A stretch of 33,865 bases of DNA, from assembly GCA_027035575.1 (NCBI GenBank), contig JALVUQ010000067.1:1-33865 (forward strand). The letters are read 5' to 3'. Position numbers and translations under genes: made by a program. Of the stretch, positions 8,226 to 17,308 are shown in pieces. The notes under the pieces are model-generated. The model saw nothing but the letters and a program-made list of their open reading frames with translations. It was not told the origin of the DNA and did not search any database. Source of the stretch: Desulfurellales bacterium. GTDB taxonomy: Bacteria > Campylobacterota_A > Desulfurellia > Desulfurellales > Hippeaceae. Every line of letters begins with the position of its first letter. Positions within the stretch are counted from its first letter, which is position 1.

Positions 8226-9544
8226 AAAAAATAGTTATAGCAGTAATATTTGTATTTCTGGGTTTTTCTTATGCATATGCTGGTAATTTGTACGAAGGTA
8301 AGCTGTCAAACGGACTTAATTATAGAATATACAAAACAAACGACCTTCCCATAATCAGTGTTGACATAAAAATCAAAGCAGGCAGCTATTTTGATAAAAA
8401 GTTCGGAGAGGCGAATATTTTGGCAAACAGCCTGGATTCTTGCGCTACCAGCAGTCTAACTGCTGACGAGTTTAGGGATATGGTTGATGCGCTCGGTGGA
8501 AGAATTTCATCATCTGCATCAAAACAATATATAGACATAACGGCAAAATTTCCTCTATCCAAAGCAGATAGGATGTTTTGTCTGCTTTCTCAAATGTTTA
8601 AGTCTAAATTCGATAAAAAAAACTTTGATTTTGTCAAACGAGAGGCTACAGATGAAATCAAATCACTGCAAAACGATAAGGACTATCTTGCCATACACTC
8701 GGCATTTGTGAACTTACTGTCTCAAAATGCCTATTCTCATACGTCTTTGGGGACGATAAAAGGCATAAAAAGCATAACGAGAAATGACATTAAAGCATTT
8801 TTTAAGAGATATTTTAACACTGACAATATGGTTATATCGGTTTCGGGCGGCAAATTTAAAGAACAAGACATAGCCGATATGATTAAAAGCCACTTTTTAT
8901 TTTTAAAAAGAGGAAAACGTGCCTCATTGGCGCCGGTTGTTTTTAAAAAAGGGCTGTTTGTTAAGGATATAATCAGAAAACAAGCCAAACAAAGCTACAT
9001 ATATATGGCTTTCCCTGCATTTTCAACTCTTGATAAGAGGCACTATGCGGCAAAAATACTTGCCTTTATACTCGGCGGCAATCTCGACTCGGTCTTGGCA
9101 AAAGATATAAGAACAAAACACGGATATGCCTATTCCGTATTTGCCTTTAATTATCAGATGAAAAAGGGTGGGATATTCGTTATAGGTCTTGAAACGCAAA
9201 ATATATTCACAACCTATGCCGTTAAGCGTGTTTTCGAGGATGTAAAGAACATAGACAATTTTATAACACCGGAGAGGGTTGAAGATGCAAAGAGATATTT
9301 GGTCGGAAGAAATGAAATTGCGCTTCAAAGTTCTCTGTCTGTTGCAGGCGCCCTCTCTTCTTCGTATATGCTGAATATTAAAGAACTGCCGTGGGTGCAT
9401 TTTAGAAAAGAGATAAACAAGGTTAGCAAAAAGGATGTCGTACAAGCCGCAAAAACAATATTTAAAAATGTGTCCATAGGCATCGTTTCAAGCGAAAATT
9501 ACGAAAAAGAGATTAAAAAAATGGCAAAAGAGTATGGATATTGA
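8222..9544 (+). CDS. M16-family protein, exported, non-catalytic partner
   Basis: This 440-residue protein has a signal peptide (about 1-20, cut near AYA) and an M16 fold throughout (GLNYRIYKTNDLPIISVDIKI, then YLVGRNEIALQSSL near the end). Where the active chain has HxxEH it reads GEANILANSLDS, so the zinc ligands are lost. In known bacterial M16B pairs one chain carries zinc and the other supplies substrate-binding residues in its C-terminal half; this gene would be the latter. It overlaps the catalytic gene by 4 bases and the recombinase gene by 11 bases, suggesting coupled translation of the pair. Confidence 0.88.
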   Translation: MKKIVIAVIFVFLGFSYAYAGNLYEGKLSNGLNYRIYKTNDLPIISVDIKIKAGSYFDKKFGEANILANSLDSCATSSLTADEFRDMVDALGGRISSSASKQYIDITAKFPLSKADRMFCLLSQMFKSKFDKKNFDFVKREATDEIKSLQNDKDYLAIHSAFVNLLSQNAYSHTSLGTIKGIKSITRNDIKAFFKRYFNTDNMVISVSGGKFKEQDIADMIKSHFLFLKRGKRASLAPVVFKKGLFVKDIIRKQAKQSYIYMAFPAFSTLDKRHYAAKILAFILGGNLDSVLAKDIRTKHGYAYSVFAFNYQMKKGGIFVIGLETQNIFTTYAVKRVFEDVKNIDNFITPERVEDAKRYLVGRNEIALQSSLSVAGALSSSYMLNIKELPWVHFRKEINKVSKKDVVQAAKTIFKNVSIGIVSSENYEKEIKKMAKEYGY

Positions 9545-10373
9545 CCTATATGTCGATAAGTTTTTAATCTTTCTTAAAATCAACAGAGGGTTGTCCGAAC
9601 ATACGATTGCAGGATATGCTGCGGATTTGTCTAAGCTGTGTGAGTTTTTCAAAGACAGGAAATTTTCGTCAAAAAATATGTATGAGTATATCGAAAGCAG
9701 TATAATGGGGAAATACAAACCGGCGACAATAAACAGAAAACTGTCTGCCATCAGGGCTTTTGTGAGATTTGTTTCAAAATATGAAGATACGGATATTACA
9801 CCCGGGGACATTAAAAATGTTAAACATAGAAGAGTTGTGCCTGAGTATATATCTTTTGCGGATATTCTGCCTGCATTTTCAAACGATAGGGACGGATTGA
9901 TTGTTCTTTTGATGTATGCAAGCGGGCTCAGGGTTAGCGAATTGGCTAATTTAAGGATTTCGGATATTTTTTTCGATGCCGGATTTATCAAGGTGAAGGG
10001 CAAAGGCTCAAAAGAGAGAGTTGTTCCTGTTGATACAAAAACGCTGAAATTGATTGATGAGTATATAAAAAATATAAGGGGTCGTTATGTTAAACAAAAC
10101 TCAAGCGATTTCCTATTTTTGTCCAACAGAGGTAAAAAATTTACAAGACAAGCTCTATGGAAGATAGTCAAAAACAGGTTTTTGGCTTTTGGAATTGAGG
10201 TGCATCCACATACATTGAGGCATCTTTTTGCTACCCATATGATTGAAAACGGTGCGTCATTGAGGGTTGTTCAGGAGATGTTAGGGCACGAAAGCATAAC
10301 TACAACACAAATTTATACGGATATTTCGGATTCGGCACTTGAGCGTGAGTTTCATAAGTCGGAGATTATTTAG
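9534..10373 (+). CDS. Tyrosine recombinase, Xer family
   Basis: The 279-residue protein has the SAM-like N-terminal DNA-binding domain (about 1-85) and a full catalytic domain with Arg133 (in SGLRVSEL), Lys157 (GKGSKER), His226-x-x-Arg229 (HTLRH), His252 (LGHESI) and nucleophile Tyr261. This is the size and layout of XerC/XerD, which resolve chromosome dimers at dif. It sits inside the housekeeping operon, overlapping the M16 gene by 11 bases and ispD by 1, and no mobile-element genes or repeats flank it. That favours a chromosomal Xer over an integrase. Whether it is XerC, XerD or a lone XerH-type enzyme cannot be decided here, and no dif site was found. Confidence 0.88.
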   Translation: MDIDLYVDKFLIFLKINRGLSEHTIAGYAADLSKLCEFFKDRKFSSKNMYEYIESSIMGKYKPATINRKLSAIRAFVRFVSKYEDTDITPGDIKNVKHRRVVPEYISFADILPAFSNDRDGLIVLLMYASGLRVSELANLRISDIFFDAGFIKVKGKGSKERVVPVDTKTLKLIDEYIKNIRGRYVKQNSSDFLFLSNRGKKFTRQALWKIVKNRFLAFGIEVHPHTLRHLFATHMIENGASLRVVQEMLGHESITTTQIYTDISDSALEREFHKSEII

Positions 10374-11011
10374 TGAGGATTGCGGGTATCATTGTGGCTG
10401 CGGGCAGCGGTAGAAGATTCGGATTTAAAAAACAGTTTGCACAACTAAACGGCAGGATGGTTTTGGAGTACAGCGTTTCCGTTTTTAGAGACGTTTGTGA
10501 CGATACGGTTATTGTTGTTCAAAAAGAAGATATGGATTTTGTGAAAAATCGGTTTGAATTTGCCAAAGTTGTTGAGGGCGGAGTAGAAAGAATGAACTCC
10601 GTTTACAACGGACTTGTAAGTGTTTCGTGCGATATCGTTTTAATTCACGATGCGGCAAGACCGTTATTGGGCAGAGAACTTGTAGATAGGGTTTTGAATA
10701 AGGCTGTTGAGTTTGAAAGCTGCGTGCCGGTTTTAAAGATAGCAGAGACTATTAAAAGAATTAAAAACGGAAAAATCGTCGGAAGTGTTGACAGGAATGA
10801 ATTGTACTTAGCTCAAACACCCCAGGCTTTTAATTATAAAAAACTTAAAATTGCTTACGATAGAGCTGTAACAAAAGGAAAAAACTATACAGATGAGGCG
10901 AGTATTTGGGAGGAGTTTTACGGTTCTGTTGAGTATGTTGAAGGAGATAAAAAAAATATTAAAATAACGACAAAAGAAGATTTGGAGTTTGCAGAATGCC
11001 TTTTAGGGTAG
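10373..11011 (+). CDS. ispD: 2-C-methyl-D-erythritol 4-phosphate cytidylyltransferase
   Basis: IspD couples MEP to CTP in the non-mevalonate isoprenoid pathway. The nucleotide-binding AAGSGRRFG motif with a following KKQF lies at residues 9-22, and IHDAARPL and LAQTPQAF are conserved. At 212 residues it is slightly short but complete. The start is a GTG whose G is the last base of the recombinase stop codon, so translation is probably coupled. It overlaps ispF by 16 bases, and the two genes are neighbours in many bacteria. Confidence 0.95.
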   Translation: MRIAGIIVAAGSGRRFGFKKQFAQLNGRMVLEYSVSVFRDVCDDTVIVVQKEDMDFVKNRFEFAKVVEGGVERMNSVYNGLVSVSCDIVLIHDAARPLLGRELVDRVLNKAVEFESCVPVLKIAETIKRIKNGKIVGSVDRNELYLAQTPQAFNYKKLKIAYDRAVTKGKNYTDEASIWEEFYGSVEYVEGDKKNIKITTKEDLEFAECLLG

Positions 11012-11478
11012 GGTTCGGATTTGATGTGCACAGGCTTGTCAAAGACAGGGCTCTTGTTCTTGGCGGTGTGAGAATAGATTATGAGTACGGATTGTTGGGG
11101 CATTCCGATGCCGATTGTTTGGTACATGCCGTATGTGACGCGCTGCTGGGTGCTCTCGGCATAGGAGATATAGGAGAGATGTTTCCCGACAGCGATACTC
11201 GATACAAAGACATAAAAAGCCTGTTTTTTTTAAGAAGAATAAAAGATATTATAAAGGAAGCCGGTTTTAGAATTTTAAATATAGACACAACGGTTGTTAT
11301 GCAGGAGCCTAAAATAGGCAAATACAAAAAGGCTATGAGAGAGAGTATGGCAAATGCCCTTGAAATAAAACCTGAGCTTGTTAATATTAAGGCTACAACA
11401 ACCGAAGGATTGGGGTTTGAGGGTGAGAAAAAGGGCGTCAGTGCCTATGCTGTTGCAACATTGATTGAGGATGTATGA
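10996..11478 (+). CDS. ispF: 2-C-methyl-D-erythritol 2,4-cyclodiphosphate synthase
   Basis: IspF forms the cyclodiphosphate in the non-mevalonate pathway. The 160-residue protein starts with the metal-binding GFGFDVHR motif (Asp10, His12) and has the second histidine in HSDADCLVHA, followed by GDIGEMFPDSD. The C-terminal TTEGLGFEG is also typical. It is separate from IspD, although fused forms exist in epsilonproteobacteria and others. It shares 4 bases with the following small gene. Confidence 0.96.
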   Translation: MPFRVGFGFDVHRLVKDRALVLGGVRIDYEYGLLGHSDADCLVHAVCDALLGALGIGDIGEMFPDSDTRYKDIKSLFFLRRIKDIIKEAGFRILNIDTTVVMQEPKIGKYKKAMRESMANALEIKPELVNIKATTTEGLGFEGEKKGVSAYAVATLIEDV

Positions 11479-11690
11479 ACGAATTTGCGAAATTTATAAT
11501 ATTTAGCGGGATTATACTCATAATTATCGGTTTGGGCATTATGTTTTTACCCAAAATCCCTTTTATCGGAAGGCTGCCGGGTGACATTATAATAAAAAAA
11601 GACAATTTTACTTTTTACTTTCCGCTTGCTTCAAGTATTATTTTAAGTATAATCCTAACAATTATTCTCTACCTTATCGGTAGGCATTAG
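11475..11690 (+). CDS. DUF2905 small membrane protein
   Basis: This 71-residue protein has two transmembrane helices (about 6-26 and 49-68) around a short loop with the family motif GRLPGDI, followed by a charged beta strand. DUF2905 proteins look like this and have no known function. It overlaps ispF by 4 bases and ends 8 bases before yajC. Confidence 0.85.
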   Translation: MNEFAKFIIFSGIILIIIGLGIMFLPKIPFIGRLPGDIIIKKDNFTFYFPLASSIILSIILTIILYLIGRH

Positions 11691-11698
11691 GAGGAAGT

Positions 11699-12001
11699 AT
11701 GTTTTCGTTGATACCAAACGCTTACGCCGCAGGAGGCGCGGGACAGCCGGGTATGCTGGCTCAGATAGTTCCACTCGCACTGATAGTGGTTGTATTTTAT
11801 CTGTTTCTTATTTTGCCGCAGCAGAAGCAGAAGAAAAAACATAAGGAGTTTATAGCATCTTTGAAAAGAGGGGATAAGGTTATAACCTCAAGCGGTATAT
11901 ACGGCACGGTTGTTAAGGTTAATGAAAGAGACCTGGTTTTGGAGATAGCCGACAATGTGCATATAAAAATCATTAAAGACAATATAATTTCAAAAGTTTA
12001 A
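11699..12001 (+). CDS. yajC: Sec translocase accessory subunit YajC
   Basis: YajC is a small inner-membrane partner of SecD/SecF. The 100-residue protein has a short N-terminus, one transmembrane helix (about 23-41) ending in LPQQKQKKKHKEF, and the KRGDKVITSSGIYGTV motif typical of the family. A GGAGGAAG site precedes the ATG. secD starts 21 bases later, which is the classic arrangement. Confidence 0.95.
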   Translation: MFSLIPNAYAAGGAGQPGMLAQIVPLALIVVVFYLFLILPQQKQKKKHKEFIASLKRGDKVITSSGIYGTVVKVNERDLVLEIADNVHIKIIKDNIISKV

Positions 12002-12022
12002 AATAAAAGGGGCTTGTATAAT

Positions 12023-13612
12023 ATGAGAACTTCAACGCTTATTAAGCTTGTTATCATCGTAGTTGTTATTGCCGTGTTCGGTTCTTACACACTGCCGACA
12101 TTTCTAGGCAAACAGAAAGCAAGACAGTTGCCAAGCTATATGCCAAAAGATAGGATAAACTTGGGGTTGGACTTAAAAGGCGGTATGTATCTTGTTCTCG
12201 GCGTTGAGACAAATAAGGCTGTTTTTGCGGTTTTATCAAGGGTTGCCGCAAATCTTAAAAAACAGTTTTTGAATGCTAAAATAGCCTACGATAAGATATA
12301 TGTTGATAAAAATAATGTTATAACGATAAGCCTTGTTGACAGCAATGATAAAGACAGGGCTTTGGATTTGATTGCAAACAATCTTCCTAACTACAAAATA
12401 GTATCCGACGGGCTGCCCATAAAAATTAAATTGAAGGATGCAATTGAACAAAAGATAAAAAAAGAGGCTGTAAATCAGGCTATTAACGTTATAAGAAACA
12501 GGGTTGACCAATTCGGCGTTACAGAACCCACGATAGTGAAATCCGGTGAAAACCATATAGTTGTGGAGCTGCCAGGTATTAAGGATGCCAACAGGGCAGT
12601 CAGGCTTATAGGTAAGACGGCAAGGCTTGAGCTGCATCTTGTTGATGATTCTGTAAGTATTGATGATGCTCTAAACGGTAAACTGCCGCCGGATGACGAG
12701 ATACTCTATGAGATAAAAAGAGACCCTACAACGGGAGAGGTCAGCAAAATTCCGTTTGTTGTAAAAAAAGACGTGGTGCTAACCGGAAATATGATAACAA
12801 ACGCAACTGTTAGATTCGGAGGAACGCTCAATCAACCTTATGTAGCCTTTGAGCTTAACTCCCAAGGAGCGAGAATATTTGCCAATTTTACGGCAAGCCA
12901 TATAGGAAAGAGATTGGCTATCGTACTTGATAATGTGGTATATTCCGCTCCGGTGATACAAAGCAGAATAGGAGGCGGAAGAGGTCAAATAACAGGAGGC
13001 TTTACGCTGCAGCAGGCTCACGATTTGGCAATTGTTCTTAGAAGCGGTTCTTTGCCGGCACCTGTGAAGGTGCTGCAGAAGGTAACAATAGGTCCTTCTT
13101 TGGGTAAAATTTCCATAGAAAAAGGCACGAAGGCTATGATTTTCGGTAGTTTGGCGGTCATACTGTTTATGATTTTCTACTACAGACTTTCAGGGCTTTT
13201 GGCTGACTTTGCTATGGCTGCAAACGTGCTTATAATTTTGGGTGCTTTGGCTATGTTTAATGCAACCCTTACACTTCCCGGTCTTGCCGGAATAGCTTTA
13301 ACCATTGGTATGGCTGTCGATGCGAACGTGCTGATATATGAGCGTATCAGGGAAGAGCTTTTGATTGGAAGAAGTATATATGATGCCGTTGAAACCGGTT
13401 ATGCGAGGGCTTTTATAACTATTTTCGATGCCAATATAACGACGCTTATCGTTGCCTTGGTATTGTATCAGTTCGGTTCGGGTCCGGTTAAAGGTTTTGC
13501 CGTTACTATGTCGATAGGTTTGCTTGCAAATATGTTTACGGCGGTTACATTTACAAAGACGATATTTGAGATTGTTCTTGATAAATTCAAACCCAAAAAG
13601 CTGAGTATTTAG
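12023..13612 (+). CDS. secD: Protein translocase subunit SecD
   Basis: SecD uses the proton-motive force to help pull proteins out of the SecYEG channel. The 529-residue protein has an N-terminal transmembrane helix, the periplasmic P1 domain with the hallmark LGLDLKGGMYLVL and IRNRVDQFGVTEP, and five more helices containing GLAGIALTIGMAVDANVLIYE. The frame extends upstream to a TTG at 12014, but the AAGGGG site at 12008-12012 is correctly spaced only for the ATG at 12023. secF follows 13 bases later. Confidence 0.96.
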   Translation: MRTSTLIKLVIIVVVIAVFGSYTLPTFLGKQKARQLPSYMPKDRINLGLDLKGGMYLVLGVETNKAVFAVLSRVAANLKKQFLNAKIAYDKIYVDKNNVITISLVDSNDKDRALDLIANNLPNYKIVSDGLPIKIKLKDAIEQKIKKEAVNQAINVIRNRVDQFGVTEPTIVKSGENHIVVELPGIKDANRAVRLIGKTARLELHLVDDSVSIDDALNGKLPPDDEILYEIKRDPTTGEVSKIPFVVKKDVVLTGNMITNATVRFGGTLNQPYVAFELNSQGARIFANFTASHIGKRLAIVLDNVVYSAPVIQSRIGGGRGQITGGFTLQQAHDLAIVLRSGSLPAPVKVLQKVTIGPSLGKISIEKGTKAMIFGSLAVILFMIFYYRLSGLLADFAMAANVLIILGALAMFNATLTLPGLAGIALTIGMAVDANVLIYERIREELLIGRSIYDAVETGYARAFITIFDANITTLIVALVLYQFGSGPVKGFAVTMSIGLLANMFTAVTFTKTIFEIVLDKFKPKKLSI

Positions 13613-13625
13613 AGAGGGGGATAGC

Positions 13626-14606
13626 GTGATACAGATTGTAAAGCCGGGAATTTTAATAGATTTTGTTTCTAAGTTTAAGATAGCTATTTCTATCTCGATT
13701 ATTTTGATATTGGCAGGAATGGCAAACCTTGTGATGCAGGGCGGTCCTAAATTGGGAATAGAATTTAAAGGCGGAACTTCCATACAGTTGAAATTCGACA
13801 AACCTGTTAATGTTGTTGAATTGAGGAATGCTATTGTTGTTTCAAAAACGTTTAAGGACGCCAAGATACAGAGTTTCGGCGGAACAAATCAACAATTTAT
13901 TATCTATACAAAAGCATCGACGTCATCCACAACAAAAAATATAGAGGATGACTTGAAACGTGTTCTAACAAAGAGGTTCGGCTCTCACTACAAGGTTATG
14001 GAAGTAAATATGGTCGGACCTAAGATTGGAAAGGAGTTTAGAGATAAGGGCATTGAGGCTATTGTTCTGGCTCTTTTTGCAATTCTTATCTATATAAGCA
14101 TAAGATTTCAATATAGATTTGCGGTAGGTGCTATTACGGCACTTTTGCACGATGTTTTGATAACAGTCGGGTTTTTATCCATTTTCGGTTATCAATTTAC
14201 TCTGGATGTTGTGGCTGCAATATTGACTGTTGTAGGCTACTCAATCAACGACACAATTGTTATTTTCGACAGAATCAGAGAGCGGGTTAAAAGCAACAGG
14301 AAGTTATCGAGAGTGGAAGCTATCAATATAGGTGTCAGCGAAACGCTCTCAAGAACCATTTTAACGGCAGGAACCACGCTGTTTGTTGTTTTGGCTTTGT
14401 TTCTGTTTGGAGGACATGCGCTTAAAGGTATGTCTTTTGCTCTGCTTGTCGGAATAGTTTCCGGAACTTACTCCTCTATTTTTATTGCATCTCCTATTCT
14501 TCTGGCATTTAAGGGTGAACTTATACCTGAGAAAAAAGAGGAGGAGTCAACAGACAGATTTAAACAGAAAGTTGAGTTTGATATGAAGAATTTGAGGGGT
14601 GGCTAA
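13626..14606 (+). CDS. secF: Protein translocase subunit SecF
   Basis: This is the 326-residue partner of SecD in the inner membrane. It has one helix, a smaller periplasmic domain with GIEFKGGTSIQLKF, and five further helices carrying the family signature VGYSINDTIVIFDRIRE. The start is a GTG preceded by a strong GAGGGGG site; no ATG fits. It ends just before the likely beginning of glnE. Confidence 0.95.
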   Translation: MIQIVKPGILIDFVSKFKIAISISIILILAGMANLVMQGGPKLGIEFKGGTSIQLKFDKPVNVVELRNAIVVSKTFKDAKIQSFGGTNQQFIIYTKASTSSTTKNIEDDLKRVLTKRFGSHYKVMEVNMVGPKIGKEFRDKGIEAIVLALFAILIYISIRFQYRFAVGAITALLHDVLITVGFLSIFGYQFTLDVVAAILTVVGYSINDTIVIFDRIRERVKSNRKLSRVEAINIGVSETLSRTILTAGTTLFVVLALFLFGGHALKGMSFALLVGIVSGTYSSIFIASPILLAFKGELIPEKKEEESTDRFKQKVEFDMKNLRGG

Positions 14607-14668
14607 GAATAGATTTAAAAGGCTTTTTATCTGTTTTTGCAGACAGAAACAGGGCTTATCGAACTGTT

Positions 14669-17308
14669 TTGCGCCTAACCTCAAAGTACGGACTGTTCAG
14701 GGAACTTGACTATGCCTTAAACGCCATATCGAGACACCTCGCACGTTGTGCGGATGCCGATATGGCTTTTTCTTATTTTGAGGACTTTGTAGTCAGCTCG
14801 ACAGCAAAATCAACCGTTTTTGAATTGATTTCATCCTTTGATGTGGTTGGAGAAATTCTTTTTGGTATTTTTTCCCAATCCAATACACTTTCCTCTTACC
14901 TGATAAACAACCCTCAAAAGCTCTTTTGGCTTATAGAAAACGATACTTTGGCAAATACCAAACAAAAGGAAGATTTTTATAAAGAGGTTTTTAATTTGAT
15001 TTCAAAAACCGACAACTTCGACAGGCGTAACTATTACATAAGGCAGTATAGAAAAAGTGAGTATTTGAGAATAGCAACAAGAGAAATAATAGGTGCCGCC
15101 GATTTTGTAACAACTATGAAAGAGCTTTCACATCTTGCGGCAGCTTTGATAGAGGCAGCTCTTTTTTGTGCCAAGGATAGGTTAAAGAGTAAATATGAAA
15201 CCGAAGAAGACGGTTTTAGCGTTATAGGTATGGGGAAGCTCGGTAATTTTGAGCTGAACTTTTCGTCGGATATAGATCTGCTTTTTGTCCATAAGGATGA
15301 GTCAAAAAGCGAATATTACAACAGACTGTCAAGAACATTAATTTCTGTTTTAAACGATAACAAAGAGGGTGGATTTGTTTATAGAGTTGATATGAGGTTA
15401 AGGCCGGGCGGAAAAACGGCAGCACTCTCTTTGAGTGTTGAAGAATATGAAGATTACTACTCCACATTCGGACAGATGTGGGAGAGAATGGCTTTAACAA
15501 AGGCATATCCGGTTGCCGGAGATAAACATCTTGGATTTGAGTTTTTGAATATGATTAAACCTTTTGTTTATAAAAAATCTCTTGATATAGAATATATAAT
15601 GGAAATACGCTCGTTGATGTTCAAGATAAAAAAATATTCCTCAAAAAACCTTCAAAGTGACCTTATTTGTCCTGAAAAGGTTGATGTAAAAAAGGGCGTT
15701 GGCGGTATAAGGGAGATAGAATTTATAGTAAACTATTTTCAGCTTGTGTATGGAGGAAGAACTCCCGAGCTGGAGCATATAAGCACTGTTGATGCTTTGG
15801 GTATTCTAAAAAAAATGAATCTGCTTGAAGGTTCGATTGCTGATTTCTTAAAAGAGGCATATCTGTTTTTAAGACGAATAGAGCACAAGATACAACTTTT
15901 AAACGAGCAGCAGACCCAGAATTTACCTACGGATTACAACGGCTTAAAACAGTTGGCTAAAAAGTTATCTATGGATGTTGAGGAATTTTTAAACAGGTAT
16001 AAATCAGTTACGGATAGGGTACATAGTGTTTTTAACGACATTTTCATCAGAGACCGTAAAATACCCGTTTTTGGCACGGTTGATGATTTGGAGGGTTTTT
16101 TAAAAGAGCATAGCTTAAAAAATGCAGAATATATAGCTGTGTTGATTAAAGAGGTTGTGAAAAAATTTTTGGCAAAGGATGTAAAAAGGGCAATAATAGA
16201 GGAAATTTTTGATTATTCATTCAAATTTGTAATAAAAGATATGTTTGAAGAGTGTGTTAAAGGGCTTTCTGCGGTTAATCCTACATATACCCTGCTTATG
16301 TTTGAAGATAAAAAGATGTTTGATGCCTTCTTGAAAATGCTCTGCGTAGGGCTCGGCGGTTTATTAGCTCAAAATGAGGAGGTGTTTGAATATTTTGCCT
16401 CTAATATGGAGTTGGAGTTCAAAACATTTGATAGGTATGAGTTTGAGAAAGCTAAATTGGTTGATACCTTTAACCTGCTTTTGAACGTATTTGATTATAT
16501 GCCGAGTGTATTTAGCCTATTTACAAAAGGGTTTATCAACTTTAGAGCCAAAAAATACGATAAAAACTCCAAACTTTGTATCGTAGGCTACGGAAAATTG
16601 GCAACAGGGGAGTTATTCATAGGAAGTGACCTTGATTTGGTATTTGTTTCGTTGGACGATTCATTTGCTCATATCGCAGAAGCCCAGAAAATTGTTAAGG
16701 AGCTAAGAAAATTCTATGATGTTGATTTGAGGTTGAGACCATACGGCGATAAAGGTTCGTTGGTCTGTGACGTGGACTATCTTAAACGCTATTTTACAAA
16801 CAGCGCTTGGGGTTGGGAGAAGCAGGCGGCGCAAAAATCAAAAGTTATTTATTGCGGATTTGAAAGCGGCATTGTTGAGGATATTTATAAAAAGTTTGTT
16901 ACCTCAAACAGTCCGAGCAAGCGTGAGATTTTGGATATGAAAAAGAAAATTGAATACTATAAAGATAAATCTTACGATATAAAGAGTTTTGAGGGCGGTA
17001 TCAGCGACATAGAATTTTTGGCACAGTCCGTTTGTTTTGAAAAGGGGTGTATAAAACTCGGAGTTTCGACATTAAATCTTTTGGATATGGCAGAAAACCT
17101 GCATTTGATATACACAGATATTTTAAAGGAGGCTTATATTTTTTATATGACGCTTCTAAATATTCACAGGCTCCATTTAAACAGCTCCAAGATAGACGAC
17201 TTTGAAACACTGGAATTTTTAACGGGCAGTAAAGGGCTGAAGGACAAGATTGAATTTTACAGAAAAGCCGTTAGAGTGGAATTTGAAAGGTGGTTCGGCG
17301 AGTGTTAA
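14669..17308 (+). CDS. glnE: Bifunctional glutamine synthetase adenylyltransferase/adenylyl-removing enzyme
   Basis: GlnE attaches and removes AMP on glutamine synthetase according to nitrogen status. The protein has both nucleotidyltransferase halves. The first holds GMGKLGNFELNFSSDIDLLF and later DMRLRPGGK; the second holds GYGKLATGELFIGSDLDLVF and VDLRLRPYG. At 879 residues it is somewhat shorter than enterobacterial GlnE (about 945). The first canonical start codon is the TTG at 14669, which has no good ribosome binding site. The frame stays open upstream to beyond the secF stop and reads like protein, with an ATA at 14609 well placed behind AGGGG (14595-14599). The true start may therefore lie up to 60 bases earlier. 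The 3' end overlaps maf. Confidence 0.92.
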   Translation: MRLTSKYGLFRELDYALNAISRHLARCADADMAFSYFEDFVVSSTAKSTVFELISSFDVVGEILFGIFSQSNTLSSYLINNPQKLFWLIENDTLANTKQKEDFYKEVFNLISKTDNFDRRNYYIRQYRKSEYLRIATREIIGAADFVTTMKELSHLAAALIEAALFCAKDRLKSKYETEEDGFSVIGMGKLGNFELNFSSDIDLLFVHKDESKSEYYNRLSRTLISVLNDNKEGGFVYRVDMRLRPGGKTAALSLSVEEYEDYYSTFGQMWERMALTKAYPVAGDKHLGFEFLNMIKPFVYKKSLDIEYIMEIRSLMFKIKKYSSKNLQSDLICPEKVDVKKGVGGIREIEFIVNYFQLVYGGRTPELEHISTVDALGILKKMNLLEGSIADFLKEAYLFLRRIEHKIQLLNEQQTQNLPTDYNGLKQLAKKLSMDVEEFLNRYKSVTDRVHSVFNDIFIRDRKIPVFGTVDDLEGFLKEHSLKNAEYIAVLIKEVVKKFLAKDVKRAIIEEIFDYSFKFVIKDMFEECVKGLSAVNPTYTLLMFEDKKMFDAFLKMLCVGLGGLLAQNEEVFEYFASNMELEFKTFDRYEFEKAKLVDTFNLLLNVFDYMPSVFSLFTKGFINFRAKKYDKNSKLCIVGYGKLATGELFIGSDLDLVFVSLDDSFAHIAEAQKIVKELRKFYDVDLRLRPYGDKGSLVCDVDYLKRYFTNSAWGWEKQAAQKSKVIYCGFESGIVEDIYKKFVTSNSPSKREILDMKKKIEYYKDKSYDIKSFEGGISDIEFLAQSVCFEKGCIKLGVSTLNLLDMAENLHLIYTDILKEAYIFYMTLLNIHRLHLNSSKIDDFETLEFLTGSKGLKDKIEFYRKAVRVEFERWFGEC

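Noticed and set aside
9534-10373. Xer-type recombinase as a sign of a mobile element or integron
   Set aside because: No att-like repeats, transposase or cargo flank it. It is embedded in overlapping housekeeping genes, so a chromosomal Xer role is more likely.
16560-16760. Second GlnE domain with GKLATGEL instead of GKLGGxEL as a dead active site
   Set aside because: The metal-binding GSDLDL and the Arg-rich DLRLRP motifs are intact, so the change alone does not show inactivity.
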